Source: Eretmocerus hayati
Lineage: Eukaryota > Arthropoda > Insecta > Hymenoptera > Aphelinidae
Direction of reading: 5' to 3'
Length of the DNA stretch: 64,000 nt
Assembly: GCA_029851415.1 (NCBI GenBank)
Contig: CM056741.1
Location: forward strand, 162,861,685 to 162,925,684
Positions 50,505-61,461 of this stretch are shown here, one piece after another (the stretch's first letter is position 1; each line of letters starts with the position of its first letter). A program made the translations under genes and the position numbers. The notes beneath the pieces are model-generated. The model saw only the letters and a program-made list of their open reading frames with translations. It had not been told where the DNA came from and did not search any database.

Positions 50505-53500
50505 ATTTTTGCAGTATATGTAAAATAATTCTTGTTATGTAACTGCCTGGAGTTTCACTGTGTGAGAGAAATGCTGAATTTGATCATAATTCCAGTTGCA
50601 GTCGTTTTGGGTGGTTCTAATCAAGCAAATCATGCCGTCGTACTACAGAAAAAGTAATGGATATAAGGAAATGAGAAGATAGGAAAGCGAACACATAAAA
50701 TGGCTATTATTTTATCTTATGATTATTTTTTATGAGGCCAGAGTAGTATAAATGAATTGAAAACGCTTCACGCGCGGAAAGTGCTATCCAAACATTCCAT
50801 AGCATATCCGAAGCCTCAAAACCCTGATTCAGAAAGTTTTATTGATTACAATTCATAATAGCTTTATTGAGTGAATTTTTATGACTTTTCGGCGATCGTT
50901 TGAAATTTTAATCTTATTTTAAACATGAACAGTAGAAAAATGGTTACAATTATCACATTGTTTTTGTTGACTACTTATTGTTTCTACATCACTGGTTCAA
51001 ACGTTATCTTCATAGATGTCTTTGTCTCCAACCAGTTCCTATGAAAATATATGATGATAGAAAAATATCAATTACAATCGTATCATTCAGAATGTGCATG
51101 TCCACGGAGACAAGAGCTGTTGTTGGAATCAAATAATGAGGAAATTTTAATTTTTGTTGGAAATATGTCTATTTGTATTGTTATCAATTTGATTTTCTTA
51201 TCAAAACAGACCCGAACTAACAATTAGTATATAAGGGTAAACGCTTCAAAAACGTCAACTATACTTACGCGAGGGTTGAGAATTGTCTGATTATGCGAAA
51301 AGTGACTTTATCTGCGTTTGAATAGGCCACGTAGTGAGTATCCCAATTCGATAGATTTGTCTACGCGCGAAAAACTTCATATCACTGGATCTTTGCCAAC
51401 GTGGTCGTAATATTTAAAATCTGAGTTTCCAGTTTGTTGCTTCATCGTATAACGCACTACTCACCAACAATCTCGTAGGATCAATAAAACTTGTAGCAAA
51501 TACCTAGCGGTTATGTGAGAAATCATTGAAAAACGATGGTTTTCTCAGACCTGGCATCGAAATCATGTGTATTTTGAATTGTTGCAAAGTATTATGTGTG
51601 CTCATGATGGTTCTCCAACGATTTTACTATTTTTGAATAGATATCTATATGTATTTTTGGGGTAGTTGCAATCTACCAGATCGAATAGAATCTTCTATTT
51701 TGCCCACAAAAGAAAAACAAAAAATAGACGCTAAACTTCTCTTGATTGATGTCAGTCCTTGAAAACTAGTTGATGCGATTATTATTTTCGTTGTTTCATG
51801 ATAAAATCTATCGCGTACTTTTGATTGCATAATATCCATGTTAATATAATCCCGGAATTTGAGAGAGTTCATGACTCTAATAGTGGATACAACTGTTAAA
51901 ATATGATACTTTCTTCCAATTCAATTTCTTGTTGAAGTGACTCCTCTTCAGGAAACTTGTTCTCAAATTTTATCCAATAATGCTGCGTACCCCTGAATTC
52001 TTTCGCGCCGCACTTGTCGGTCTGTGGTCATGAATTTATTTTCTAATTAGAAACCACACACCGATACAACTTCGCTCTATCAACTCTTGTAATGGAGCAA
52101 AAAAATGTTCAACATGATGGTGAATTACGGGGTGGCATTGAAAAAATTTACCCTCACACGATTGATTAATGCATTAAATAATTATATTAATTAAGTTTGC
52201 CATTTCAGTCAAAACGTCGTGAAAATTCAGACTACCCCAGACAATAACAAATATGCATCGTCCGTGATACTTTGGACTTGATGATTTCATAGTAAAAGGA
52301 TGTAGTGTATAGAATCAATTTTCATTTTCTTATTAATTTCATTTATCATCGACTGCAATGCATTGCAATTGCATCGCCTGCTTAAGAATGCAAGTCTTCA
52401 TAAGAAACCGTTCTCGAATGCAGTACTATTTCACGCAAAGTTCTACAGACGATACGAACGTCTTGTTGTATTAATAAAAAGATATATCAAAAAGTATCGC
52501 TTATGTTCAAGAAAAAAGTTGCAAAATCTCAGAACGTTTCTATAACAGGTGTGCATTTCTATATTCTCGACACAGAACTTCCATTTCTTTATTTGCATTA
52601 AATGCAGGAGAAGCGGAAAACCCCAGTAGCAACGATTTGATATGCGTTTCTGATGAATAAGGAAGAAGTTTTCATCATCTTGGCAAGAATTTGTGACTTT
52701 CTTTTGAGCATAAGCGGATGTGACATCTGACATACCCAAATAATAAAAAAAGTACGGCCTAGGTGTCAGATCCTCGCTTATTGAATCTTCACACAATTTC
52801 CCCAATAATAGGGTACATACATTAAAAATATAAGTTCATATCGAGTCATGGAGTATTATTATCATCTATTGTATCATATATATATATATATTATGTTATA
52901 TAAACGTACAGAAAGTATACATAGGCGTTAAATAATGTTAAAAAAATGTTGATATAGACAGTTCTAAGGTAGAAGAATTGAAGAAAAGCTGATGAGAACA
53001 TGAAAGTGATTGATTGGAATCAGTAAATGAAGGAATGAAGAGTTTTGAAAAGAGGCAATATCTTCATTGTACCCAAATTCAGCAGCTCCAATGTCATTTC
53101 CATTGTATGATATGTAAAAAAAAAGACAAAATAATAAGCACAATGAATTCAAACTTCTGCATTAATTCATTCCACTCCGTGCTCGGTTGGTGTATAAACT
53201 CACATTCATCTGGAATCAATTTATTCAAGTTTTAAAAATGATTGTCAGATTTGAGAATGACTGGCGAACGAAGTTCAAGATAAGATCACTTTAGTCTGGA
53301 CTAAGTAAAAGCCACAGTTCCGACTCGATTTCAGCGTTCTAACATACCTACACAGAGATTCAAGAAGTGAAGCCGCCTACGAAACATCTGTTTGCCCCAA
53401 TAATGTTTGGATACGAAGGGTTTTGATCTTTAAATCACAAAGGTACCCCCAATTTATTCGCAACGATTTGCTGAGCTGTTAAGCAGGCTATTTTGGATAA

Positions 53501-55155
53501 TTTTTCAAAAATTTGAAAATTCACACGGTGAAGAGTAGTGCATTGAGTCAGGCTGAGGTCCAACACTTGGAACTACCATGCATGAGTTTCAAACAACTCT
53601 CCTTTCACGGAAAAATTTCGCGACATCCAACAGATTCCCAGATTTTCTCGCCGACCTGAACTTATCGCATTGTCACAAATATAAAATAAAAAATCGAGAT
53701 ACTTTTAATTTTCGAAATTTGAATGGTATCAGCCTCTATATGAGTAGTGAACGGTTACTTAGGTGAAAAATTGTAATCCAAAAAAATAACGAAGCAACAA
53801 GATATTTTTCAATTTTGTTTTAATAATAGTTTAACAATAACTGCGCGATATATACATCAACGATATATTACAATTTCAAACATTGCTCATTTTCTGCAAG
53901 CATACTCTAGGTCTTATTACACAACACGAGGATTGAATGTGATAACATTTTCTTGTTTTGATACTTGTTTGGAGCCGAACATACTGATCAACACCGAGTG
54001 TACGGAAAAATGTTGTGTTACATCTGTGAAAATCCAAAGCCCAGATGCTGTATAACTAGCTATCTTCATTCACTTTCTATTTCGTCAATCAGTTTTTGAT
54101 AAACACATGTACTCTGATAACAAGGAGAGCAAGCAAGAACGTTTTTCTTGATTCACAAAAGATTTTTGCAAAACTGTAATTTTTTTGGAATCAGACAGAA
54201 AGAACGTCGAAAATTCTTGTAGATCAAGTCAATTGAATTATTCACATTTAAGACTCAAGGTGATACTTGAAAATGTCAAATGTGTGCTCAAAGTTGAAGA
54301 TGACACTTTAAAAATTCCTATGCCTAACATTTCAATCTTAACAAACTCAGAGTTTTCAAGATAGAGGGTTTTCAGTTTTGTTGAATATCTTAGAGGAAAG
54401 TTCTCTATTGCAACACTAACAACTTTATGTTGGATTTACACAAAATAGTTTCTCCACTCATAAGCCCGTAGAGTACAGATCACAAACTATGAATTTTTTC
54501 ACTTGTTTAGGAGCCCATAAATAATTTTGTCAAATTCAGATATTTTCTTAAAATTCCAAGCCTTTGGTAGATTATTCAACTCCACGCATTTACACTAAAA
54601 CTCATATTATATCACGAAGAGTTCAATCAATTTTACACGATTTACAAGGAGCATGCGTCTTCATCTATGATTTCACTGCAACACAAGTAACTACTTAAAG
54701 TCGCCTAAATGACTCAAATCTCTCAAGAATCGGACGCGAAGTGTCAATTTACTGTGCCCTTTATATTCATTTTCTGCCTGATTAAAGAATTCGATTCTTT
54801 CTGAAGGCACAGAGAAGATAATGCAGCTTATGAAAAATTGTAAGAAAACTATTCAAACAGTTTCAATCTGAAACGATAACTGAAATGCAATGAAAATACC
54901 AAGATTGTTTCTAATTATTTACAAATTTTTGAATCTTTGTGTTCTTTTCATTGATGTTGAGGATAAGTAAGGCACGTAGCCTTTGTGTGAAAAATAGACC
55001 TTTATCAATACTATTGATGGCAGCAGAAATCGAAATTAATCTACTGAGTTGAAAAACCAACAAGAGTAGTAGAACGCGTCATTTCGAATTTGTAGAAAAA
55101 AAAAACACTTCTAAAACTATTATATACATCAAAAACTTCACCCCAGTGTACATGT
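50505..55155. other. Interval between converging V-ATPase A and Usf 3' ends
   Basis: It holds the 3' UTRs of V-ATPase A (plus strand) and Usf (minus strand) and AT-rich DNA. No coding exon was recognised. I see no canonical AATAAA soon after the V-ATPase stop. For Usf a variant ATTAAA (minus strand) lies near 53818, but ends cannot be fixed. A short (TA)n lies near 52877. Confidence 0.5.
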
Positions 55156-58100
55156 TTAAGCAAGCATGGAAGTATCTGTGGTTTCTGGGGATGGCAGTTG
55201 CGACTTCAATTGCAAATTCTCTTTCCTCAACTGCGCTACAACTTGCTTCAAGTTGTACACCTCTTGACGAAGTTTCTCATTATCTCGAATGCACTGCCCC
55301 ATTGCCTGATTAGCAGTTCTCAATTCGGTGATGTATTCACAAGCTTTAGCCAAAATTCCTCCTTTACTCTGTGGAGAATGTTGAACAGTCATTAATCACA
55401 AAGAAAAAAATACCAGGGTTTGACAAGTAACATAACAAAATTGCGTTATCGATTTCGTTATATTACGTTATCATGACAAAAAACGAAATTAAGAGGTAAT
55501 TTCGTTACGTTAGGATAACATAACTAAATACCGTAAAGTAATGTCACTAACGTAATACAATAACGTAACGAAACTCCAATACCGGAATTTCGTTTCGTTA
55601 TTAATAAAGTTATTCTATAGTAACGAAAGTCGACTCTTAAGTGAATAACGTTATATGTGAATAACGTTATTAATAACGAAACGAAATTCAAGTATAGGAG
55701 TTTCGTTACGGTATTCGAGTAACGTTATTCACGTTATAATTAATTTCGTTACGTTACTCCCGCGAGTAACGTAACGAAATGAGAATTGTATTTTGTTTCG
55801 TTTTTTTTCTTTCGCCAAGTGATCAGGACGAAGTTTTGCCCCACAAGGGCCTTAAATAGAGAAGATCGGATATGACTGATTCCTAATGCGCCAGAAATAG
55901 ACTAGGTTGGTGGGTACGACCAAGTATCCACAGATACTTCTTTCAAAATTGTCCTACGACGCATGGAATCCGAGATACCGTCATTTTCAGAGAGGGACTG
56001 CGTTCACTCAGAATTTATGAGCGGCAGTGAATATAATGAGAAAAATAACGTAACGAAACTCGAAAAAGGGTTTCGTTATGTTATCGTAACAAAACACATT
56101 AACGAAATGTCTTGGAAATTACGTTACTCAATTTCGTTATTAGTTTCGTTAGTTTCGAATAACGTTATCCACATGAATTTCGTTAAAAATACCGAAACTC
56201 ATAACGAAACGAAGTTCAATTCGTTATGATTTTAACGTTATTCTTGTAACGTAACGAAAAACATAACGAAATTCTACCCATTATTTAGCGAAATAACGAA
56301 TATCATAACAGATCTCCGAGGGTTTCGTTAATAACGCATCATAACGAAACTAGCGTTATTTGTCAAACCCTGAAAAATACCAACTGAGTATGTTGAATGC
56401 TTGAAATTGATCTTCCTCACTCCATTTCCGAATGGCCAATGGTGGACATGAAAGTAATGTACAAAGCATAAAAAGTAAACAAATTTAACTGCTGGATGAA
56501 TAGTTCCAATAGCCCAGGGAATAGTTAATGTGATTCCAGAAATTCAAAACTTTGACAAACATTATCGAAATGCTTTTCTCATCACAATAAACGGTATGTA
56601 CCGGTTCGTAGAAATGGATAGTAGCACATCTGTATGCTCAAACGCGTCGTCGAATAACGATGTAAAAAAAAACGGTGAGTAAATTAAAGACTTCATGGTG
56701 GTTGTAACTGAACCATGCACTCAACTATGGAAAGACAACAGCAATTTAGAGGTATTTGTAGATTGCTAAATCTAGGTAACAGTTACCCTCACTACTTGCA
56801 AGACACATTATTTTTCAAAAGGTTGTCAAGATGAACATCACTATGGTAACATTAATGCTTACCTGAGTCTCATAGTTGGCTTTCCCATTCCCTTCTCCGC
56901 TGCTTCCATTGCCATTTGTCGTCGAGTTGCATTCGGGAATAATTTTACCGAGTTTTGCAATCCAATTATTGATTTTGTCTCGCCTCCTCCGTTCCACTTC
57001 ATTATGAGTTGCCCTTCGCCTATCATCTCTCTGTGTAAGTGCATTCAGTTAGAACAATGACTCCAACAAAAGTTATGATAGTGCTCATACCTTTTTTAGT
57101 CCTGTGGTCGCTCGAGGTGTGTCAATTTGGAGAGTTGCTGTTGCTCTAGGTGCAATAACAGATCTTGATGTTTGGGCAGTGGTAAATACATCATTTGCAC
57201 TTCCAATTACATAAAATTGACCATTAATAGGTGATGTCAGTACTTGAAGTGGTGCTTGGGTTACTGGTAAGTCTATATCATCATTATTAGGAGTTCCATT
57301 GACCTGCACAACTCTGTATGATAGTGCTTCTGGATACTGCAAATCCTCATCTGCTAAGTTATCTCCTATAATTCAAAGTACTTCATGAATTAAAATTTGG
57401 AAGATATTTTTATTTGACTTTCCTCACAGTAAAACTTTCATCAACAAGAATCCAGAGACTACTAGCATCTATATTTATCGAGCCTACCAACCTGACTCAA
57501 AGTACACTCTTTTTATTTTGACAAGACTAATGGCGACTATTTGAGATGAAAGCTCACGAATCAGTGAAACTATAAATGACTTGATGACTTTTTCTCTAAC
57601 TACTTTACTAAACTGGACCAATTGTTACAATGGTTTGTATTAATTTTTGCATATAGAAGACATAACCTTCAGATGCATATCATAGGAATTTCAAGCATTG
57701 CAATTCTCTGAATTGAGTTATGGGAACCCCTTTCATTAGATCAACTAAGTAGTCTTTGGCAATTCGAAGCAAGGATTTGCATGACTGAACGCTCAAAACT
57801 CAGAGTTTTGATTACCACAGTAGATAAGAAAAATAAATAAAGATGATGTGGAGCAGAAGGAAGCAGAAGACTCCTAGGCAAACTTACCATCGCAATCTAC
57901 AATCTCAGTATCCTCGATGACGATGCCGGAGTTGTGCTCCTGTTTGGCGACAATGTTGCTGAACATTCGGAAACGAGAAAAACAGCGATTGTGTAAAAAG
58001 TTGTGATTGAATAATCGCGCTATCGAATGAAACGAGTGAACAAGGGATAGAAAACGGATGAGACAAATGCAAAGACACGTGTTCACGATGAGAGGCTGAT

Positions 58101-58361
58101 GGATGAGGAGGAGGCGCACCCGCACGAGGTTCTGATCAGGAGCAGAGAGGGAGGTAAGTATCGGAGATGGGAGAATATGCACCGTTGGCTTGGCTTATTA
58201 CTTACTCGCTGAGAAGTGCGGACGAGAATTCGCCAACAGACAACAGAGTGACCTTGGAGATGTTGGGGTAAAGGGAGTGACGGCCATGACGAAGTTGAGG
58301 TAATGATGAGTAGTTACCTGATTGGATCCTGCTCATCGAGCTCCTGTTCCAAGATGTCCAT
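55156..58361 (-). CDS. Usf: Upstream stimulatory factor (bHLH-leucine zipper)
   Basis: Transcription factor that binds CACGTG E-boxes as a dimer. Five coding exons, read downward: 58361-58318, 57958-57888, 57365-57091, 57030-56863 and 55368-55156. All are GT-AG, phases agree and the total is 256 aa. The start is MDILEQELDEQ. Residues about 79-112 hold the USF-specific region (SPINGQFYVIG..SRSVIAPR). The basic region and helix 1 (RRRATHNEVERRRRDKINNW) begin near residue 131. A Gly/Asn/Ser-rich loop is followed by helix 2 (SKGGILAKACEYI) and a leucine zipper of about 40 residues. It is shorter than vertebrate USF1 (310 aa), mostly N-terminally. The 1.5-kb last intron carries a hAT-like MITE. 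E-boxes lie directly upstream of the ATG. Confidence 0.95.
55414..56372. mobile_element. hAT-like MITE with CGTTA-motif arms (959 bp)
   Basis: It begins CAGGGTTTGACAAGTAAC and ends GTTATTTGTCAAACCCTG, inverted repeats of 18 bp with one mismatch. Directly outside both ends lies the same octamer AAAAATAC (55406-55413 and 56373-56380), a perfect 8-bp target duplication. The 8-bp duplication and CAGGG ends fit the hAT superfamily. The arms (about 55430-55810 and 56045-56360) consist of dense TAACG/CGTTA motifs, and the middle of about 230 bp is ordinary sequence. It has no transposase. It lies in the last intron of Usf. Confidence 0.92.
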
Positions 58362-58368
58362 TTCAGAA

Positions 58369-58374
58369 CACGTG
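58369..58374. promoter_or_regulatory. CACGTG E-box next to the Usf start codon
   Basis: A palindromic canonical USF/MYC-type site 8 bases upstream of the Usf ATG (minus strand), in the 5' UTR or core promoter. A second site follows at 58407-58414. Confidence 0.5.
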
Positions 58375-58406
58375 GGGTGGAAAAGCGTTTGAATCTCCGA
58401 TGAAAT

Positions 58407-58414
58407 TCACGTGA
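58407..58414. promoter_or_regulatory. TCACGTGA E-box upstream of Usf
   Basis: An eight-base palindrome 46 bases upstream of the Usf ATG. It is the preferred core of USF and MiT-family factors, so autoregulation is a possibility; this is inferred. Confidence 0.5.
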
Positions 58415-59290
58415 GCTGGTCACGGGACACGGTAACGAGGTCATGTGGTTGCCAACATGGTCGCCTCGCCAATGGTTGACCCGCGATCAGCTGCCGCGAC
58501 GCGACGAATACCAAAACGCGGGCGCGCGATATTATCGATCCGTCATCGCTCGCATCGAGTTGAATTCAAGTTTTCTAGCTTATCAATTGTTGATAGCTTC
58601 TTGATCGATGCTGGGAGTTTTTCGATTTAATCCGTCCCTCGGTTTACTATTTTAAGGTTTAATAGTTATGAGATGAGAGAGGTGTTTCAAGAGAAAATTT
58701 GAAGTATCTATAGATAGGTATCGATCATCAACTCATTTTCAAAGATACCTAGTTGAAGTGTAGATTCCTACGTCTGTCCATTGCATCTTACGGTAATCTC
58801 AGGACCCGTAATCTCAAAGTATTTAAATAAGTATTTAATAAACTCATCAATCCTTGATTATAGGAATATGAAGGCATTGTAAAATATCTGGATTCATCAA
58901 GAATTGTATTGTTATAGTGTAAGAATTGTTATCTTAGCCAATATTTGATAATAAACTCAACAGCGGTTGAGGATCCGTTTAACCTTTTTTAGTAAAATTG
59001 AAGAAGAACAAATCTAAATTCATACCACTTTAAAAAGAGCAGATGAGAATGCACATAAAATTTTACTCTTTTAGAGTTTATCATGGAAAAATTCATTTCC
59101 AATATCGCACTCGCTTGCGTCATTCAAGCAGACTACGTCGCGGCTACGAGCAAATATAGTCAACTACGCACGTGTAGATTGCGGGTGGAATGTGTCAATT
59201 GGTGTCAATTCCGTTCTGACTCAAAGAACTATCAAGTGATATAACATTTTACAAATTTTCATTGTTGAGAATAATTTTAAAAAAACCAAG

Positions 59291-59872
59291 ATGTTTCTGG
59301 CACGTCGAGTTATGAGCTTGGGGCTCAGGATGACACTAAGACACCTGCAAGAGAATGTAACAAGTATGCAATACCTCCGTAGCCCGGTCGCCGCAGTGCA
59401 TAGAAAGCAATTTTCTCTCACAGGCCGATCATTCGGCACAACTGGTTGTAATAATGAATCTGACAACAGTGATCTAGATACGAAGAAAAAATTGGGAGAA
59501 ATCCAAGGGAAGTTACAACTCTCTTTCACTTGTAAAAAATGTGGTACAAGAAACAGCAACAAGATCATCTCTAAAGTGGCATATAACAAAGGAGTTGTTG
59601 TTGTTCGCTGTGAAGGTTGCAAAAACAATCACTTGATTGCTGACAATCTGGGCTGGTTCGGGGATCCACACCTTCGTAACATTGAAGCTATACTAAAGAA
59701 AAAAGGCGAAATGGTACGTAGGATTCGCAACGATGATGAAGGATATTTTGAAGCAGTTGCTCAAGAAGAAGTTACAAAAATTCAAAGACTAATGAAAGAA
59801 GAGTCATCCTCCAAGGATGCTAATAATGTGGAAAAAAGTGACGATCCTATCAAATTTAATCTGATTCAGTGA
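59291..59872 (+). CDS. Dnlz: Mitochondrial DNL-type zinc finger protein (Zim17/DNLZ)
   Basis: Hsp70-escort protein of the mitochondrial matrix. In yeast Zim17 and human DNLZ it keeps mitochondrial Hsp70 (mortalin) soluble and supports protein import and Fe-S assembly. Single exon, 193 aa. The N-terminal 45 residues are basic and Ser/Arg-rich with almost no acidic residues (MFLARRVMSLGLRMTLRHL), a typical presequence. The zf-DNL domain spans about 77-135, with Cys pairs C81-x2-C84 and C107-x2-C110 and the signature NHLIADNLGWF (114 onward). The charged tail is longer than in vertebrate DNLZ. The ATG at 59291 is the first in the frame and gives the presequence. AATAAA at 60093-60098 could end the transcript. 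It is divergent from Usf and convergent with Dok. Confidence 0.93.
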   Translation: MFLARRVMSLGLRMTLRHLQENVTSMQYLRSPVAAVHRKQFSLTGRSFGTTGCNNESDNSDLDTKKKLGEIQGKLQLSFTCKKCGTRNSNKIISKVAYNKGVVVVRCEGCKNNHLIADNLGWFGDPHLRNIEAILKKKGEMVRRIRNDDEGYFEAVAQEEVTKIQRLMKEESSSKDANNVEKSDDPIKFNLIQ

Positions 59873-59875
59873 ATC

Positions 59876-61461
59876 CAATGATATGATATAAAAGTTTTTA
59901 TTGTATATATGCTACAAAGGTAAAAACATAGTCTTGAGTTCTGGTACAAGTTCAGCTTTGTATTAATCAAAAGCTCATCCTTGAGATATGCATGTCGAAA
60001 AGTCTACCAAACTTGCAAGATATGAATTTGTATTGATGATGATGATTGTATGGTTTTCTAGAGAGTCTATAAGATTTAATTTTTACTTAAATAATAAATC
60101 AATATTCCGACTAATGAGAGGTTCTTGATTGACTCTTTGAAAAGGAAGAACCTGGTCACACTCTGAAACTGTCATCATTACTTCATTATCCCTCATTCAA
60201 ATTCACCAACTGAACTGAACCTTTAACAACAAGCTAATTCAAAATTTGTTATGGCATATCTACTCCTGAAAATAATTGCAGGACAGGTTTGTTGAAACAT
60301 TGTTAAAATCTTTAGAAAAAATACTATTCATTCTGAAAAGCACATGGCTGCAGTAAAAATTTTAAATCTTGATATAAAGACACCCTGCAGGTTTGCTCAA
60401 CGATTCAATGTGGCATGCTTCTTGAAAAATCTAATAGCAGAATGACTACTTAGCTCAGACATTTATTCCTGCATGTTGGAAACGATCTCAAAATCTTAAG
60501 GCACTAGATGACAGTATTAAAGCTAACAAATTTTGAAAATTCCTGAAAAACTGTCCATCACAACATGCCAAGGCACATAAGGGGCTAACACATGACACAT
60601 GGTAGATGATCATTGTGAGCCCAAGATGTTCTCAGAGTCATTCATCTTGAAGCACAACTATATGCTTCACTATAAAGAATTGTTTGCTCTGATCTATAGT
60701 CACACATATCATTCTTTGGTTGCACTTAAATATATCACGATAGAGCAACTTACTTACAACTTACTCCTCAAGTATGAAAATGAAAGCACAATCTGTAAGT
60801 TAACTATCATTTAAACACTGCAAAGCCTATTCTGACACATCAGAAGTTGATTCCAAGAAACAATAACAACAATTATAACTATCTGACAATGTCGTAGTAA
60901 GTACACTGGTCTGACTCTAAAGAGATGAAAGATTCAATAAGTATCTCTTACAGTTTGGTACTCCTCCTATGTCACATCTAAACATTACTAAATAACAAGC
61001 AAACGGTGGATCAGAGTTTGATCAGTCAGTCACATGCAAAACTTGATCAGAATCTAGACAAGGAACAGAATCCATATTAGTTGGATAGTGTTTATCACAT
61101 GAGAATTCAATTATTTCAAATTCTGTTGTTTAGTGGAGAAAGCACTATGTCTTGAACATGTCATTCAAATATGGTCAAATTGGTAGGATTTGTAAAATTC
61201 TTGACCAAAAGTCAAAAGATTGTTCATGAGGATAAATTGCACCAACTGATACCTATGCAAAATTATTGAGCTTCTTTTGCCACCTACTTGTGTTGCTGCA
61301 GATTTCGTGACCATAGGAAACACGTGATCTAACTGAAAATGTTCATTTGCAACAAATTTTCATATGATAACACAAAAGAGTGAATGGCATCAAATTGATT
61401 GAACTTGTGGTTCTTTTGAATTTTTTGGTGAAGAAAATTGATCATATCATTCAGAGATATT
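59876..61461. other. 3' interval between Dnlz and Dok
   Basis: It holds the 3' UTRs of two converging genes. Plus-strand AATAAA at 60093-60098 suits Dnlz. Minus-strand AATAAA signals at 60462-60467 and 59897-59902 could serve Dok, and in the latter case the transcripts would overlap. No coding exon was recognised. Confidence 0.5.

Larger units (their letters stand above)
58362..59290. other. Shared upstream interval of Usf (-) and Dnlz (+)
   Basis: A 929-bp head-to-head interval. It is CpG-richer near the Usf side (58440-58560, with GCCGCGACGCGACG and CGGGCGCGCG), which suggests a housekeeping promoter there. A further CACGTG is at 59169-59174, about 120 bp before the Dnlz ATG. I see no TATA box that decides a start site. 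Confidence 0.55.

Noticed and set aside
60599..60814. 71-codon plus-strand frame
   Set aside because: Lies in the 3' interval between converging genes; no domain and AT-rich composition.
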